Of a DNA stretch of 14,055 nucleotides, positions 13,905-14,055 are shown piece by piece; the first letter of the stretch is position 1; each line of letters opens with the position of its first letter. The stretch spans positions 1 to 14,055 of the forward strand of contig JAHHUG010000026.1 of assembly GCA_020024085.1 (NCBI GenBank). Reading direction: 5' to 3'. Origin of the DNA: Christensenellaceae bacterium (GTDB lineage Bacteria > Bacillota > Clostridia > Christensenellales > CAAEEZ01). The translations under genes and the position numbers were made by a program. The notes below the pieces were generated by a model, which did no database searches, had not been told where the DNA came from, and was given only the letters and a program-made list of their open reading frames with translations.

Positions 13905-14055
13905 ATCTGCAATGATAAAATATTTTATACAAACTGCAAGTATGAATAACATCGTTATATACCAGTAGGAGTAAAAATCGGTTAATAAATACAATAAAGC
14001 CTATGTAAATATATGTAATTAAAAGTTGTATATAATTAATGTAATAATATTATGT

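Noticed and set aside
13905..14055. Possible gene or antitoxin at the right edge
   Set aside because: No reading frame with a ribosome-binding site or recognisable protein is visible; the stretch is A+T-rich and runs off the window.

Overview
The window looks like chromosomal DNA from an anaerobic, low-GC Gram-positive bacterium (Bacillota, probably Clostridia). The evidence is A+T-rich spacers, strong Shine-Dalgarno sites, consensus -35/-10 promoters, hairpin-plus-T-run terminators, and a PerR / superoxide reductase / rubrerythrin operon typical of anaerobes. It also carries a GGGtGRT-family gene and a very long lipoprotein resembling InlB-type repeat proteins. Placement below class is a guess. 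TGG is used for Trp, so the code is standard. Of ten genes, nine end in TAA and one in TAG; none uses TGA. I see no phage, transposon, CRISPR, tRNA or rRNA.

Region 1 (1-1540) is an oxidative-stress operon: a near-perfect promoter, a Fur-family operator, then perR, a 2Fe desulfoferrodoxin (superoxide reductase) and rubrerythrin, closed by a terminator. The products would convert superoxide to peroxide and peroxide to water without releasing oxygen, under control of a peroxide-sensing repressor.

Region 2 (1541-7218) holds one 5.5 kb gene for a secreted lipoprotein of 1,832 residues. Nearly all of it appears to be a chain of about 14-15 diverged InlB-B / beta-grasp-like units. It has its own terminator, and an exact 21-bp A+T-rich sequence lies in opposite orientations on its two sides.

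Region 3 (7219-9215, minus strand) is a two-gene operon: a NifU/IscU-like protein with extra cysteines, followed by a GGGtGRT-motif protein. It has its own promoter and terminator. The pair has no function that I know of and is the best candidate here for an uncharacterised system.

Region 4 (9286-13301) is a tightly packed operon: tyrS, a YigZ/IMPACT-family gene, recX, and a bifunctional NAD(P)HX epimerase/dehydratase. Genes overlap or lie 1 bp apart. A promoter with -35, extended -10 and very short leader precedes tyrS, leaving no room for a T-box.

Region 5 (13302-14055) holds a MazF/EndoA-type RNA endonuclease with no antitoxin gene beside it. Its roughly 150-nt leader contains an unusual set of inverted and direct repeats at the predicted transcription start, and a terminator follows. 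The last 150 bases (13905-14055) are A+T-rich and I see no gene in them.
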